64,000 nt of DNA, taken from the NCBI GenBank assembly GCA_963788055.1, contig CAWBFA010000002.1, positions 186,001-250,000 on the forward strand, in the 5' to 3' direction. Source of the DNA: JACCTU01 sp963788055. GTDB lineage: Bacteria; Actinomycetota; Thermoleophilia; Gaiellales; Gaiellaceae. The notes beneath the pieces are model-generated. The model did no database searches and had not been told where the DNA came from. It saw only the letters and a program-made list of their open reading frames with translations. This document shows positions 1 through 8,350 of this stretch, piece after piece. The first letter of the stretch is position 1. Each line of letters opens with the position of its first letter. The position numbers and the translations under genes were made by a program.

Positions 1-59
1 TCGAGATCGCGGCTCTCGAACGCTGCTTCGAGGCGCTCTGCGTCTTCCTCGGTCCCTAG
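1..59 (+). CDS. C-terminal tail of an upstream gene (partial)
   Basis: An open frame enters from the left edge (codons in phase with base 3) and stops at TAG 57-59, giving about 18 residues ending CVFLGP, only 9 bases before the next GTG start. The leucine-rich helical tail would suit an M20-type peptidase such as DapE, and the dapC-dapD neighbours make that attractive, but the fragment is far too short to identify. It shows only that an upstream co-directional gene ends here. Confidence 0.4.
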   Translation, partial: EIAALERCFEALCVFLGP

Positions 60-68
60 GCTCCAGGC

Positions 69-1217
69 GTGCACGTCTCCCCCGTCCTCGCCGCCCAGAC
101 CGTCTACCCGTTCGTGCGTATCGAGGAGGCGAAGCGCCGCAAGGCAGCTGAAGGCGTCCGCATCTTCGACTTCGGCATGGGCGACCCGCGTGAGCCGACC
201 GACCCGCGGATCAAGGCTGCGCTGAGCGCGGCCCTCGACGAGGCAACGGGTTACCCGGCGGCCGCCGGCCTGCCCGAGCTGCGCGAGGCGATCGCCGCGT
301 GGGTGGGGCGCCGGTTCGCCGTCGAGCTCGACCCCGAGCGCGAGCTGATCCCGACGTACGGCTCGAAGGAGGCGATCTTCCTGTTCGCGCAGGTCGTGCT
401 CGACGCGGCTGCCGGCAAGGACCTCGTGCTCCTGCCCGAGCCCGGATATCCCGTCTACGAGCGCGGCGCGCTCTTCGCGGGCGCGGAGCTCGGCACGCTG
501 CCGCTGCGCGCCGAGCACGGCTTTCTCCCTGACCTCGATGCGGTCGACGACGAGACCTGGTCGCGCACCGCGCTCGTCTGGGTCTGCTACCCCAACAACC
601 CCACGGGCGCGGTAGCGCCGCTCGAGTTCTACGAGCGCCTGTCGGCGATCGCACTCGAGCACGACGTGCTCGTCTGCTCCGACGAGGCTTACACCGAGCT
701 CTGGTTCGACGAGCCGCCGGCGTCCGCGCTCCAGGTCGCGAATCGGAGCAACATGGTCGTGTTCAACACGCTCTCGAAGCGCTCGTCGATGACCGGCTAC
801 CGCTGCGGTTTCGTCGCCGCGAACGAAGATGTGATCGGGGCGCTGCGCAAGTTCCGCCCGAACGTCGGGACGGCGCCGCAGGTGTTCGTCCAGCGCGCGG
901 CGATCGCCGCCTGGGGCGACGAAGAGCACGTCGAGCGAAACCGCGCACTGTACGGCCGAAAGCGCGCGCTCTTCGTCGACCTGTTCACGCGCAAGAGGAT
1001 CGCCCTCGCAGGAAGCCGCGCCACGATGTACCTCTGGGTCGAGACGCCCCCGGACGAGACATCCGTCTCGTTCGCCGAGCGACTGCTCGAGCGCGGCGTC
1101 GTCGTCGCTCCAGGCTCGTACTTCGGGCCAGCGGGCGAGGGCTACGTGCGGTTCGCGCTCGTCCCGACCGAAGCGGAGTGCGCGGAGGCGGTCGCCGTCC
1201 TCGAGGACGTCCTCTGA
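69..1217 (+). CDS. dapC: Class I/II aminotransferase, probable N-succinyldiaminopimelate aminotransferase (DapC-type)
   Basis: A 382-residue cytosolic PLP enzyme of aminotransferase fold type I. Visible motifs are the substrate-loop PEPGYPVYERG near residue 123, the CYPNNPTG cofactor segment near 174, SDEAYTELWF near 207 (Asp/Tyr contacting PLP) and NTLSKRSSMTGYR near 233, whose Lys should form the Schiff base. Length is normal for the family. The GTG at 69 is the first start after the preceding stop. It runs directly into dapD, the enzyme that makes the succinylated intermediate, so transamination of N-succinyl-2-amino-6-ketopimelate in lysine/peptidoglycan synthesis is the most likely role. 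The reaction assignment rests on context, because DapC, ArgD and other aminotransferases are hard to separate by motif. Confidence 0.85.
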   Translation: MHVSPVLAAQTVYPFVRIEEAKRRKAAEGVRIFDFGMGDPREPTDPRIKAALSAALDEATGYPAAAGLPELREAIAAWVGRRFAVELDPERELIPTYGSKEAIFLFAQVVLDAAAGKDLVLLPEPGYPVYERGALFAGAELGTLPLRAEHGFLPDLDAVDDETWSRTALVWVCYPNNPTGAVAPLEFYERLSAIALEHDVLVCSDEAYTELWFDEPPASALQVANRSNMVVFNTLSKRSSMTGYRCGFVAANEDVIGALRKFRPNVGTAPQVFVQRAAIAAWGDEEHVERNRALYGRKRALFVDLFTRKRIALAGSRATMYLWVETPPDETSVSFAERLLERGVVVAPGSYFGPAGEGYVRFALVPTEAECAEAVAVLEDVL

Positions 1218-2014
1218 GCCTCCAGACGGAGATCGAGGCGCTCTGGTCAGACTTCGACCCCAGCCGGGGCGCTCCGGTGGAGGCGGCGATCGCCGCGCTC
1301 GACCGGGGCGAGCTTCGCGTCGCAGAGAAGCACGGCGACGCGTGGATCGTCCAGGAGTGGGTCAAGAAGGCGATCCTCCTCTTCTTCCGGCTTCGCAAGA
1401 TGGAGCCGGTCGAGGTCGGCCCGTTCGTCTACCACGACAAGATCCCACTCAAGCGCGACTACGCCGAGCGCGGCGTGCGCGTCGTTCCGCCGGCGGCCGC
1501 TCGCTTCGGCTCGTTTCTGTCGCCCGACGTGATCCTGATGCCGAGCTACGTGAACATCGGCGCGTGGGTCGGCCCGCGCACGATGGTCGACACGTGGGCG
1601 ACCGTTGGATCGTGCGCACAGATCGGAGCTGACGTCCACCTCGCAGGCGGCGTCGGCATCGGAGGGGTCCTCGAGCCGCCGGGAGCTCGCCCGGTGATCG
1701 TTGAGGACGGGGCGTTCGTCGGTTCGCGCTGCATCGTGACGGAGGGAACGATCGTCGGCGAAGGTGCCGTGCTCGGGGCGAACGTGGTCCTGACGTCGTC
1801 GATCCCGATCATCGACGTGACAGGCCGCGAGCCGGTCGAGCACCGCGGCTACGTGCCCCCGGGCTCGGTCGTGATCCCGGGGACGCGTGCGAAGGAGTAC
1901 GCCGCCGGACGGTTCGACGTGCCGTGCGCGTTGATCGTCGGAACGCGCAGCGCCTCGACCGATCTGAAAACGAGTTTGAACGATGCGTTGCGGGAACACG
2001 GGATCGCGACGTGA
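1214..2014 (+). CDS. dapD: 2,3,4,5-tetrahydropyridine-2,6-dicarboxylate N-succinyltransferase
   Basis: Succinylates tetrahydrodipicolinate in the DAP/lysine pathway. The sequence follows Escherichia coli DapD closely: LRVAEK early, VVPPAAARFGSF, LMPSYVNIGAWV, DTWATVGSCAQIG, HLAGGVGIGGVLEP and a C-terminal left-handed beta-helix rich in hexapeptide repeats. The best N-terminus is the CTG at 1214, which overlaps the aminotransferase stop as CTGA, follows GAGGAC by about 7 bases, and yields SLQTEIEALW, matching the usual start of the family. A GTG at 1178 would add 12 Arg/Gly-rich residues overlapping the previous gene. The gene is followed by a GTGA overlap with the DUF4389 gene, so the three are probably translationally coupled. 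Confidence 0.93.
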   Translation: MSLQTEIEALWSDFDPSRGAPVEAAIAALDRGELRVAEKHGDAWIVQEWVKKAILLFFRLRKMEPVEVGPFVYHDKIPLKRDYAERGVRVVPPAAARFGSFLSPDVILMPSYVNIGAWVGPRTMVDTWATVGSCAQIGADVHLAGGVGIGGVLEPPGARPVIVEDGAFVGSRCIVTEGTIVGEGAVLGANVVLTSSIPIIDVTGREPVEHRGYVPPGSVVIPGTRAKEYAAGRFDVPCALIVGTRSASTDLKTSLNDALREHGIAT

Positions 2015-3267
2015 ACGATCGCCCCGTTCGCCTGGTCGTCGCCGACGATCGCCACCGGTCCCGGCTCACCGTCTTCTTCCGGCTGTTCCTCGCCATCCCG
2101 CACCTCTTCTGGCTCAGTCTTTGGACGTTCGCCGTCGTCTTCACCGCGATCGCGCAGTGGTTCGTCACCGTCGTCCGCGGCCGGACCGCCGATCCGCTGC
2201 AGCAGTTCCATGTCGCGTACGTGCGGTACGCGACCCACGTCGGCGCCTACCTCTCACTGGCTGCGAACCCGTTCCCCGGGTTCCTCGGGGAGCCGGGGTA
2301 CCCGATCGACGTCGAGGTGGACGCGGCGGAGCGGCAGTCGAGACTGACCGCCGGCTTCCGCTTCCTGCTCGCGCTCCCGGCGCTCCTCTTCCTCGTCGGT
2401 GTGAACGGCGGCGGTCCGGGCGGGGGCTTCGTAGGCTCGTTCGCCGTGAGCGGCGGGCTCGTCCTGACGGCTGCCTTCCTCGCGTGGTTCGCAATCCTCG
2501 TCCGCGGCGAGATCCCGCAGGGGCTGCGGAACGTCGCCGCGTACGGGTTGCGCTACACCGCCGAGACGTACTCCTACCTCCTGCTCGTCACGTCGACGTA
2601 TCCGACGACCGACCCCACGCTTCCCGCGTCGGCCGGCCCGATGCCCGAGCACCCGGTCGTGCTCGGGGTCGACGACGACCGCCGCCGCTCGCGGTTGACG
2701 ACGTTCTTCCGCTTCTTCCTCACCGTGCCACACATCGTGTGGCTGCTCCTCTGGGGCGTTCTCGCGTTCCTGGCGGTCGTCGCCCAGTGGTTCTTTGCGC
2801 TCGTCACGGGGCGAACGGCGTCCCCGCTCCATCGCTTCGTCGCGGCGTACGTGCGCTATCAGACCCACGTGGGCGCGTTCCTCTTCCTGGTTGCGAACCC
2901 GTTCCCGGGGTTCACGGGGAGTCCGGGCTACCCGGTCGACGTCTCCCTGCCGCCCCCGAGCCGGCAGAGCCGCTGGATGACGCTCTTCAGGCTCTTCCTC
3001 GCATTGCCGGCCTTCATCCTCAACGGCGCGCTCAACTGGCTGCTGATCGCGGCGGGGTTCGGCGGCTGGTTCGCCGCGCTCGCGACCGGTCGAATGCCGG
3101 AAGGGCTGCGGAACGCCGGCGCCCATGCGCTCCGCTACAACGCGCGGGTCAACGCGTACTTGTCGCTGCTGACGGGTCGCTATCCGTTCAGCGGCCCGCC
3201 GACGCTCGAGCCGGTCGAGATCCCGTGGGCCGAGCGGGCGCTCGCGCCGTTCGATGCGTCGGCTTGA
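2011..3267 (+). CDS. DUF4389 domain membrane protein, internally duplicated
   Basis: A 418-residue integral membrane protein of unknown function. The GTG at 2011 overlaps the dapD stop (GTGA); the open frame extends further upstream, but that part lies inside dapD. The protein is two tandem halves. Each starts with an Asp-Asp-Arg-(His/Arg)-Arg-Ser-Arg-Leu-Thr stretch, then FFR(L/F)FL, an IPH or VPH turn, a tryptophan-rich helix, AQWF, GRTA, YVRY(A/Q)THVGA and NPFPGF, then YP(I/V)DV and a second pair of helices. The halves begin near residues 11 and 223, and about 8 transmembrane segments are expected in total. This pattern is typical of DUF4389 proteins, common in Actinobacteria. No catalytic motif is visible. 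Confidence 0.8.
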   Translation: MNDRPVRLVVADDRHRSRLTVFFRLFLAIPHLFWLSLWTFAVVFTAIAQWFVTVVRGRTADPLQQFHVAYVRYATHVGAYLSLAANPFPGFLGEPGYPIDVEVDAAERQSRLTAGFRFLLALPALLFLVGVNGGGPGGGFVGSFAVSGGLVLTAAFLAWFAILVRGEIPQGLRNVAAYGLRYTAETYSYLLLVTSTYPTTDPTLPASAGPMPEHPVVLGVDDDRRRSRLTTFFRFFLTVPHIVWLLLWGVLAFLAVVAQWFFALVTGRTASPLHRFVAAYVRYQTHVGAFLFLVANPFPGFTGSPGYPVDVSLPPPSRQSRWMTLFRLFLALPAFILNGALNWLLIAAGFGGWFAALATGRMPEGLRNAGAHALRYNARVNAYLSLLTGRYPFSGPPTLEPVEIPWAERALAPFDASA

Positions 3268-4474
3268 GCAGACCGGGGCCGCGCTCGTCCTGATCGCAGG
3301 CGCCGCGCTCGGTGCCTGGGCGCTCTCGTCGACGAAGGTTCCGGACAACCTGAAGCTCCCGCCGCTCGACGAGCGCAAGCTCTTCGATCCGTCGGAGCTG
3401 CGCCGGGCGGAGCACTTCGAGACGTTCCTCCACTGGAACGCGCTCGCGTCCATGGTCGTCGTGCTCGGCGTGCTCGCGCTGTACGCCTGGCGCGGCCACC
3501 GCCTCGCGCGCGAGTCGGCGGCGGGGCCGATCGGCACCGGGATGCTGCTCGGGATGCTCGGGCTCGGGATCCTCTGGATCACCCAGATCCCGTTCGGACT
3601 GGCCGCGCTCTGGTGGGCTCGGCGCTACGGCGTCGCGGACGACGTGGGCTACCTCGAGTGGCTGCTCACCTACTGGCTCGGCCTGATCGGCCAGTTCGGC
3701 TTCATCTGCCTCGCTCTGGTGATCGTGATGGGCTTCGCGCAGGTGCTGCGCGGGCGCTGGTGGGTCGCCGGTGCGCCCACGTTCGTCGCGCTCTACGTCC
3801 TCTTCGCGTACACATTTCCCTGGCTGGTTCCCGACGATCGCCCCATGCGCGACCAAGCGCTCGTCTCGGCGGCGCGTGCGTTCGCGCGCGAGCAGGGCAC
3901 TGAGCCGATCCCGGTCCGCGTCGAGGAGGTCAGCGCCTACACGGACTCGCCGAACGCGTTCGCCGCAGGCATGGATTCCTCACGAATGGTCTTCATCTGG
4001 GACACGCTCCTCGACGGGCGCTTCGCCGACGACGAGGTGCGGATGGTCCTCGCGCACGAGATCGCACACCACTCGCGCGAGCACATCTGGAAGGGAGTCG
4101 GCTGGTACGCCCTCTTCGCTGTGCCCGGGACGTTCCTGATCGCGCTCGCGACGCGCCGACGCGGAACGCTTCGTGAGGCCCAGGCGGTGCCGGTTGCCCT
4201 CTTCGTCTTCGTCGCGCTGAGCATGGCGGCCCAGCCTCTCTACAACGTGATCGGACGCAGGATGGAGTCGGAGGCCGACTGGGTCGCGCTCGAGACGACA
4301 GAGAATCCGGACGCCGCTCGCCGCCTCTTCGTGCACTTCACCGAGTTCGCGCTGGCGGACCCCTCGCCGCCCGCGTGGACGTCGCTCCTGTTCGACACCC
4401 ACCCGTCGATGCTCGACAGGATCCGAATGGCCGAGGCTTGGCGGGCACGCTCGGAGGGCCGTCCCCATCCCTAA
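3254..4474 (+). CDS. M48 family (Ste24/HtpX-like) membrane zinc metalloprotease
   Basis: A 406-residue membrane protease. It has an N-terminal membrane anchor, several more hydrophobic helices between residues about 55 and 190, the zinc motif LAHEIAHHSREH (HExxH) near residue 266, two more membrane helices, and ESEADWVALE near 337 supplying the third zinc ligand. This arrangement is that of CAAX-protease-like Ste24 homologues. Bacterial members act in membrane protein quality control, but the substrate cannot be told here. The ATG at 3254 overlaps the DUF4389 gene by 14 bases, suggesting one transcript. It ends 21 bases before the convergent dapF gene. Confidence 0.87.
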   Translation: MRRLEQTGAALVLIAGAALGAWALSSTKVPDNLKLPPLDERKLFDPSELRRAEHFETFLHWNALASMVVVLGVLALYAWRGHRLARESAAGPIGTGMLLGMLGLGILWITQIPFGLAALWWARRYGVADDVGYLEWLLTYWLGLIGQFGFICLALVIVMGFAQVLRGRWWVAGAPTFVALYVLFAYTFPWLVPDDRPMRDQALVSAARAFAREQGTEPIPVRVEEVSAYTDSPNAFAAGMDSSRMVFIWDTLLDGRFADDEVRMVLAHEIAHHSREHIWKGVGWYALFAVPGTFLIALATRRRGTLREAQAVPVALFVFVALSMAAQPLYNVIGRRMESEADWVALETTENPDAARRLFVHFTEFALADPSPPAWTSLLFDTHPSMLDRIRMAEAWRARSEGRPHP

Positions 4475-4495
4475 CCCCCACCCACCCGGGGAAGC

Positions 4496-5227
4496 TCAGG
4501 GTAGCGGGGGCTCGCGCGGGTCTTCGTGCCGATCTTGTGTCGATTCGTCCACGGGGGCGGCCGGGCCCCGCAGGTAGGCGCGCCCGCCCTCGAGGCGCAC
4601 GTGCAGGTCCCCGCCCGGGAAGTGGACGACGACGTCGCCGCTGTCCGGGTGCGTCGCCGCGGCGACCGCAACCGCGCTGGTCCCCGACGCACTCGTCTCG
4701 CCCACGCCTCGCTCCCACACGCGCGCGGTCACCTCGCCGGGGGCATCCACCCTCGCAACCTGCACGTTCGTGCGATTCGGAAAGCGTTCGTGCGCTTCGA
4801 GCCTCGGGCCGAGAACGGGAAGCTCGGCCGGATCTCCGAGCACGACCGCATGCGGGTTGCCGACGTCGACCGTGACCAGCTCCACGCCGTCGACGACCTC
4901 CGGCTCCCCGACGCGAACCTCCCCGAGTTCCTGCTCCACTTCGTCACCGCCGAGCATTCGGGCCACGACGACGCGTGGGCCGACGTGCACGGTGACGACG
5001 TCCTCACCCGTCCGCGCAGCGAGCCACCGTGCCGCGATGCGGGTCCCGTTCCCCGACATCTCGGCCTTCGAGCCATCGGGGTTCCAGATCGTGACCGCGC
5101 CGTCGTCGGCTACCTCGAGGATCCCGTCGGCGTCACCGACGAGCTCACGCACACGATCAGCCGTCAGCCCGCAGGGCTCCGTCACCAGGTACACGTTGCC
5201 GTGCGCGTGCCAGCGCGACGATCTCAT
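4496..5227 (-). CDS. dapF: Diaminopimelate epimerase-like protein lacking both catalytic cysteines
   Basis: A 243-residue member of the DapF family (LL- to meso-diaminopimelate). Recognisable family features are HGNVYLV at the start, NPDGSKAEMSGNGTR near residue 47, VDVGNPHAVVL, PNRTNVQVA, WERGVGETSASGT near 190 and HFPGGDLHVRL. The two positions that hold the catalytic Cys pair in characterised enzymes (CGNG and xCGTG) are both Ser here, confirmed at codon level as TCG and TCG. It is also about 30 residues shorter than usual, losing most of the segment between the N-terminal strand and the first active-site loop. The ATG at 5227 lies inside the end of miaA (71-base overlap), so the two are coupled. 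Whether it still epimerises DAP is open. Confidence 0.8.
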   Translation of the reverse strand: MRSSRWHAHGNVYLVTEPCGLTADRVRELVGDADGILEVADDGAVTIWNPDGSKAEMSGNGTRIAARWLAARTGEDVVTVHVGPRVVVARMLGGDEVEQELGEVRVGEPEVVDGVELVTVDVGNPHAVVLGDPAELPVLGPRLEAHERFPNRTNVQVARVDAPGEVTARVWERGVGETSASGTSAVAVAAATHPDSGDVVVHFPGGDLHVRLEGGRAYLRGPAAPVDESTQDRHEDPREPPLP

Positions 5228-6068
5228 CGGCCACCTCGGTCGCAGGTCGGGTCGCGTCGATGATGACGACGCCGGGTACGCGCCGCATCCACTTCCGCTG
5301 GTACGCGGCATAGCGTCGGACGCGCCGGTTGTATGTCTCCACCGCTTCCTCGAGCGGCCGGTCGGCGAAGTCCAGCAGGCCGTGCACGCCGAGCGCCGTC
5401 CGGGAGAGCGATCGCGAGCGTGCGCGGCGCGCCTCCTCGACGACCCCGCGCTCGACCATCGCGCGCGTCCGAGACTCGATCCTTGCGACGAGCAGCTCGC
5501 GTGGTACGTCGAGGCCCACGACGAGCGTCGGATGACGGTACCCCGCTCCCCAGAGCGTGTCGGAGGAGGGTGCGAGGGAGGAGCCGAGCTCGACGAGCTC
5601 GAGCGCTCGGACGACTCGACGTCGGTCGTTCGCGTGAACTCGCTCCGCGGCTGCCGGGTCGCGTTCGGCCAGCACCGCGTGGGCGTGCTCGGGGCCGAGC
5701 CGGTCGTACAGCCGCTCCATTCGAGAGCGCGTTGCAGCCGGCGCAGGCGGCGGCAGCTCGAGCCCCGCGAGCGCCGCACGGAGGTACAAGCCCGTTCCCC
5801 CGACGACCACCGGCGTCCGTCCCTCTGCGAGGATCGCGTCGATCGCAGCCTGCGCGAGCTCCTGGTACTCGGCGACCGACGCCTCGTGCTCGAGTGGCCA
5901 GATCGCGACGAGCTGAGTCGGCCGCTCGGACTGGTTGGTCAGGATGGGCAGCCCTTGGTAGACCTGCATCGCGTCGGCGGACACGAGCTCGCCGTCGAGC
6001 CGGACGGCCACGGCCTCGGCGACGTCCGTCTTGCCGGACGCGGTCGGCCCGAAGACGCCGACGACCAC
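5157..6068 (-). CDS. miaA: tRNA dimethylallyltransferase
   Basis: Transfers a dimethylallyl group to A37 of tRNAs that read UNN codons. It is the first step of the modification completed by MiaB, whose gene lies two genes upstream. The protein has 303 residues, with P-loop GPTASGKT near residue 7, then SADAMQVYQGL, the GGTGLYLRA motif, and an ANDRRRVVRALE segment typical of the family. The start chosen is the GTG at 6068, which shares one base with the TAG stop of the preceding membrane protein gene. The longer open frame upstream is Arg-rich shadow sequence. It is followed by an overlapping dapF. The length is normal. Confidence 0.95.
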   Translation of the reverse strand: MVVGVFGPTASGKTDVAEAVAVRLDGELVSADAMQVYQGLPILTNQSERPTQLVAIWPLEHEASVAEYQELAQAAIDAILAEGRTPVVVGGTGLYLRAALAGLELPPPAPAATRSRMERLYDRLGPEHAHAVLAERDPAAAERVHANDRRRVVRALELVELGSSLAPSSDTLWGAGYRHPTLVVGLDVPRELLVARIESRTRAMVERGVVEEARRARSRSLSRTALGVHGLLDFADRPLEEAVETYNRRVRRYAAYQRKWMRRVPGVVIIDATRPATEVADEIVALARARQRVPGDGALRADG

Positions 6069-7006
6069 TACGACGTCGCCGGGGCGCCGCGCAACGCAGC
6101 GCGCCGGCGCCGCCACAGCAGCGCGCCAACGAGAAGAAGCAGCCCCTCGACGACGGTGATCGCGATCCGGTTCAGGACGACCGCGCCGAGCGCGATGCCG
6201 CTCGGGGCGACAGCGAGAACGAGGCCGTACATCGCCCCCTCGCGGACGCCGAGGCCCGACGGCGCGATGATCGAGAGCACGGCCACGATCGCGCCAACCG
6301 CCGCGGTCCCGCCGAGGAAGAGGATCGAGTCTGCGCCCGCGTCTCCACCGAGCGCGCGTATGAGGAAGAGAAACGCCGCGCCGCCGACGACCCACGAGAA
6401 CGAGTAGAAGACAAGGAACCCGAGAAGCACCCGGTAGCGAAGCTCCGGCAGTTCGATCCCGCCGAACGGCCGGAACACATGCCTCGCGAGCCAGCCGAAC
6501 ACCCGCGGATGCAGCGCGACGAGAATGACCGCCGTGAAGAGGGCGAGCGGGACGAGCGGCGCGTCCGCATCCCCGATCATCACCAGCCCCACGAAGAACA
6601 CGAACACGCCCGAGACGGCCGAGAGGCCCGCCTCGAGGAGGATCGACGAGAGGACGAGCGGCGTTGACGCGCCGACGCCCGCCTTCCGCAACCAGACCAC
6701 GCGCGCCGCCGGCGTCCAGATGCCGCCGGGAATGTACTTCGCGAGCATCGAGGCCATCTCCGCCTGGAGCGCGACCGCGTACGAGACGCGAACGTCAAGC
6801 GCGCGGAGGATCCACTGCCACCCAACCACGAAGAGGCAGTAGTACGCACCGAGAAGCGCAGTGGCGATCAGCAGGTCGCCCGGATCGGCATCGCGGATCC
6901 GAGGGGCGGCGTCCGCCCATGCGTCGCGCAGCGCGTAGCCGAGGAAGACGACGACCGCCGCGACGAAGACCAGCTGCGCCGCGATCCAGGCGCGGCGCCG
7001 GGTCAT
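6068..7006 (-). CDS. Lysylphosphatidylglycerol synthase TM-like flippase domain protein
   Basis: A 312-residue integral membrane protein with about 8 hydrophobic helices, resembling the UPF0104/YbhN membrane domain of MprF-like proteins. Typical features are the LQAEMASMLAKYIPGG segment near residue 84, an Arg-Val-Val-Trp-Leu run after it, the conserved APSGLGVREG motif near 257, and a basic C-terminus (RRRRAA). Such proteins are thought to move or flip lipid-linked substrates, and the substrate is unknown here. ATG 7006 overlaps the miaB stop (ATGA), and its own TAG overlaps the miaA start, so it is embedded in the mia operon. Its position there does not explain its job. Confidence 0.8.
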   Translation of the reverse strand: MTRRRAWIAAQLVFVAAVVVFLGYALRDAWADAAPRIRDADPGDLLIATALLGAYYCLFVVGWQWILRALDVRVSYAVALQAEMASMLAKYIPGGIWTPAARVVWLRKAGVGASTPLVLSSILLEAGLSAVSGVFVFFVGLVMIGDADAPLVPLALFTAVILVALHPRVFGWLARHVFRPFGGIELPELRYRVLLGFLVFYSFSWVVGGAAFLFLIRALGGDAGADSILFLGGTAAVGAIVAVLSIIAPSGLGVREGAMYGLVLAVAPSGIALGAVVLNRIAITVVEGLLLLVGALLWRRRRAALRGAPATS

Positions 7007-8331
7007 GCGGCGACGAGCGCCGACTGACGCCCGCGGAGCGTCGTCGAGGTCGCGCTCTCTATCTCTACCGCAACGAGCGCGCCGGGGGCCGCGTCGCCGG
7101 TGAAGTTCACCGTCGTGTTGCGCCGCGTGCGTCCTCGCAACCGCGTGCCGTCGGTGCGGCTCGCCCCCTCGACGAGCACCTCCTCGGCGCGTCCGACTCG
7201 AGCCGTGTTCCGCTCCTGCGCGATCCGCTGCACGAGCTCCACAAGCCGCTCGATCCGCTCGCGCTTCACGTCGTCGGGAACCTGGGCCGCCATCGACGCC
7301 GCCTCGGTCCCGTGCCGCGGCGAGTACACGAACGTGAAGGCGCTGTCGTAACGCACCGCCTCGACGACCTCGAGCGTCTCGCGAAACTCGTCCTCGGTCT
7401 CGCCGGGGAAGCCGACGATGATGTCGGTCCCGAGTGCGAGGTCCGGGATCGCGGCCCGGAGTCGCTCGACGAGCGCGAGATACCGCTCGCGCGAGTAGGT
7501 GCGGCGCATCGCCTTCAGGACGCGCGTCGAGCCGGACTGCAAGGGCAGGTGCACGTGCTCGCACACGGACGCGCATTCCGTGATCGCCGCGATCACCGGC
7601 TCGCGGAAGTCCTTCGGGTGCGGGCTCGTGAAGCGGATCCGCTCGATCCCCTCGACCGCGTCACAGGCCCTCAGCAGCTCGCCGAACTCCGTCTCGACCG
7701 CCGGCCGTAGGTCGCGGCCCCAGGAGTTGACGTTCTGACCGAGCAGCGTGACCTCCTTGACCCCTTCGGCCGCGAGCCGCGTCACCTCGGCGACGATCTC
7801 TCCCGGCCGGCGGCTGACCTCACGGCCGCGGACGGCGGGGACGATGCAGTAGGCGCACTTCGAGTTGCACCCCATCGACACCTGCACCCACGCCTGGAAG
7901 ACGCGCTCCCGGTGCATCGGCAGGGTCGCAGCGAAGCGCCGGTCCTCGGCAATCCCGAAGCTCGAACGGGCGACCCCGGTCCCCCCTGCTCCGAGCCATT
8001 CGCCGAGGTGCGAGATCGAGCCGGGCCCGAACGCGACGTCGACGAACGGATACTGCGTGAAGATCCGCTCGCGTTGCGCTTCGGCGTAACACCCGCCGAC
8101 CGCGACGACACGCTCAGGGTCTCGCGCCTTTAGCATCTTCGCGTTGCCGAGATGCGCGGCGAGCCGCGTGTCGGGCTTCTCGCGGATCGTGCACGTGTTG
8201 AAGACGAGCACGTCCGCGTCCTCCAGCGACGACGACTCGCCGAGCCCGAGCTCCTCGAGCATGCCCTTGATCCGCTCCGAGTCGTGAGCGTTCATCTGGC
8301 AGCCGAACGTTGTGACGTGGTAGCGCCGCAT
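7003..8331 (-). CDS. miaB: tRNA-2-methylthio-N6-dimethylallyladenosine synthase
   Basis: A radical SAM methylthiotransferase acting on i6A37 made by MiaA. The N-terminal domain (FGCQMN, NTCTIR and GGCYAE) supplies three cysteines for the auxiliary 4Fe-4S cluster. The radical SAM motif CNSKCAYC lies near residue 151, followed by LLGQNVNSWG, LPLQSGS, GFPGETEDEF and a C-terminal TRAM domain with RGRTRRNTTV. About 442 residues, normal length. The start is taken as ATG 8331; an alternative in-frame ATG at 8352 adds 7 residues and would overlap the divergent exporter gene. The short space between the two starts (about 20 bases) must hold both upstream regions. Confidence 0.95.
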   Translation of the reverse strand: MRRYHVTTFGCQMNAHDSERIKGMLEELGLGESSSLEDADVLVFNTCTIREKPDTRLAAHLGNAKMLKARDPERVVAVGGCYAEAQRERIFTQYPFVDVAFGPGSISHLGEWLGAGGTGVARSSFGIAEDRRFAATLPMHRERVFQAWVQVSMGCNSKCAYCIVPAVRGREVSRRPGEIVAEVTRLAAEGVKEVTLLGQNVNSWGRDLRPAVETEFGELLRACDAVEGIERIRFTSPHPKDFREPVIAAITECASVCEHVHLPLQSGSTRVLKAMRRTYSRERYLALVERLRAAIPDLALGTDIIVGFPGETEDEFRETLEVVEAVRYDSAFTFVYSPRHGTEAASMAAQVPDDVKRERIERLVELVQRIAQERNTARVGRAEEVLVEGASRTDGTRLRGRTRRNTTVNFTGDAAPGALVAVEIESATSTTLRGRQSALVAA

Positions 8332-8350
8332 CGTTGCGACAATGGTAGCC

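Noticed and set aside
2254..3582. Long minus-strand open frame (about 440 codons) across the DUF4389 gene
   Set aside because: Arg/Glu/Pro-rich shadow of the real + strand gene; no family features, and typical of very GC-rich DNA.
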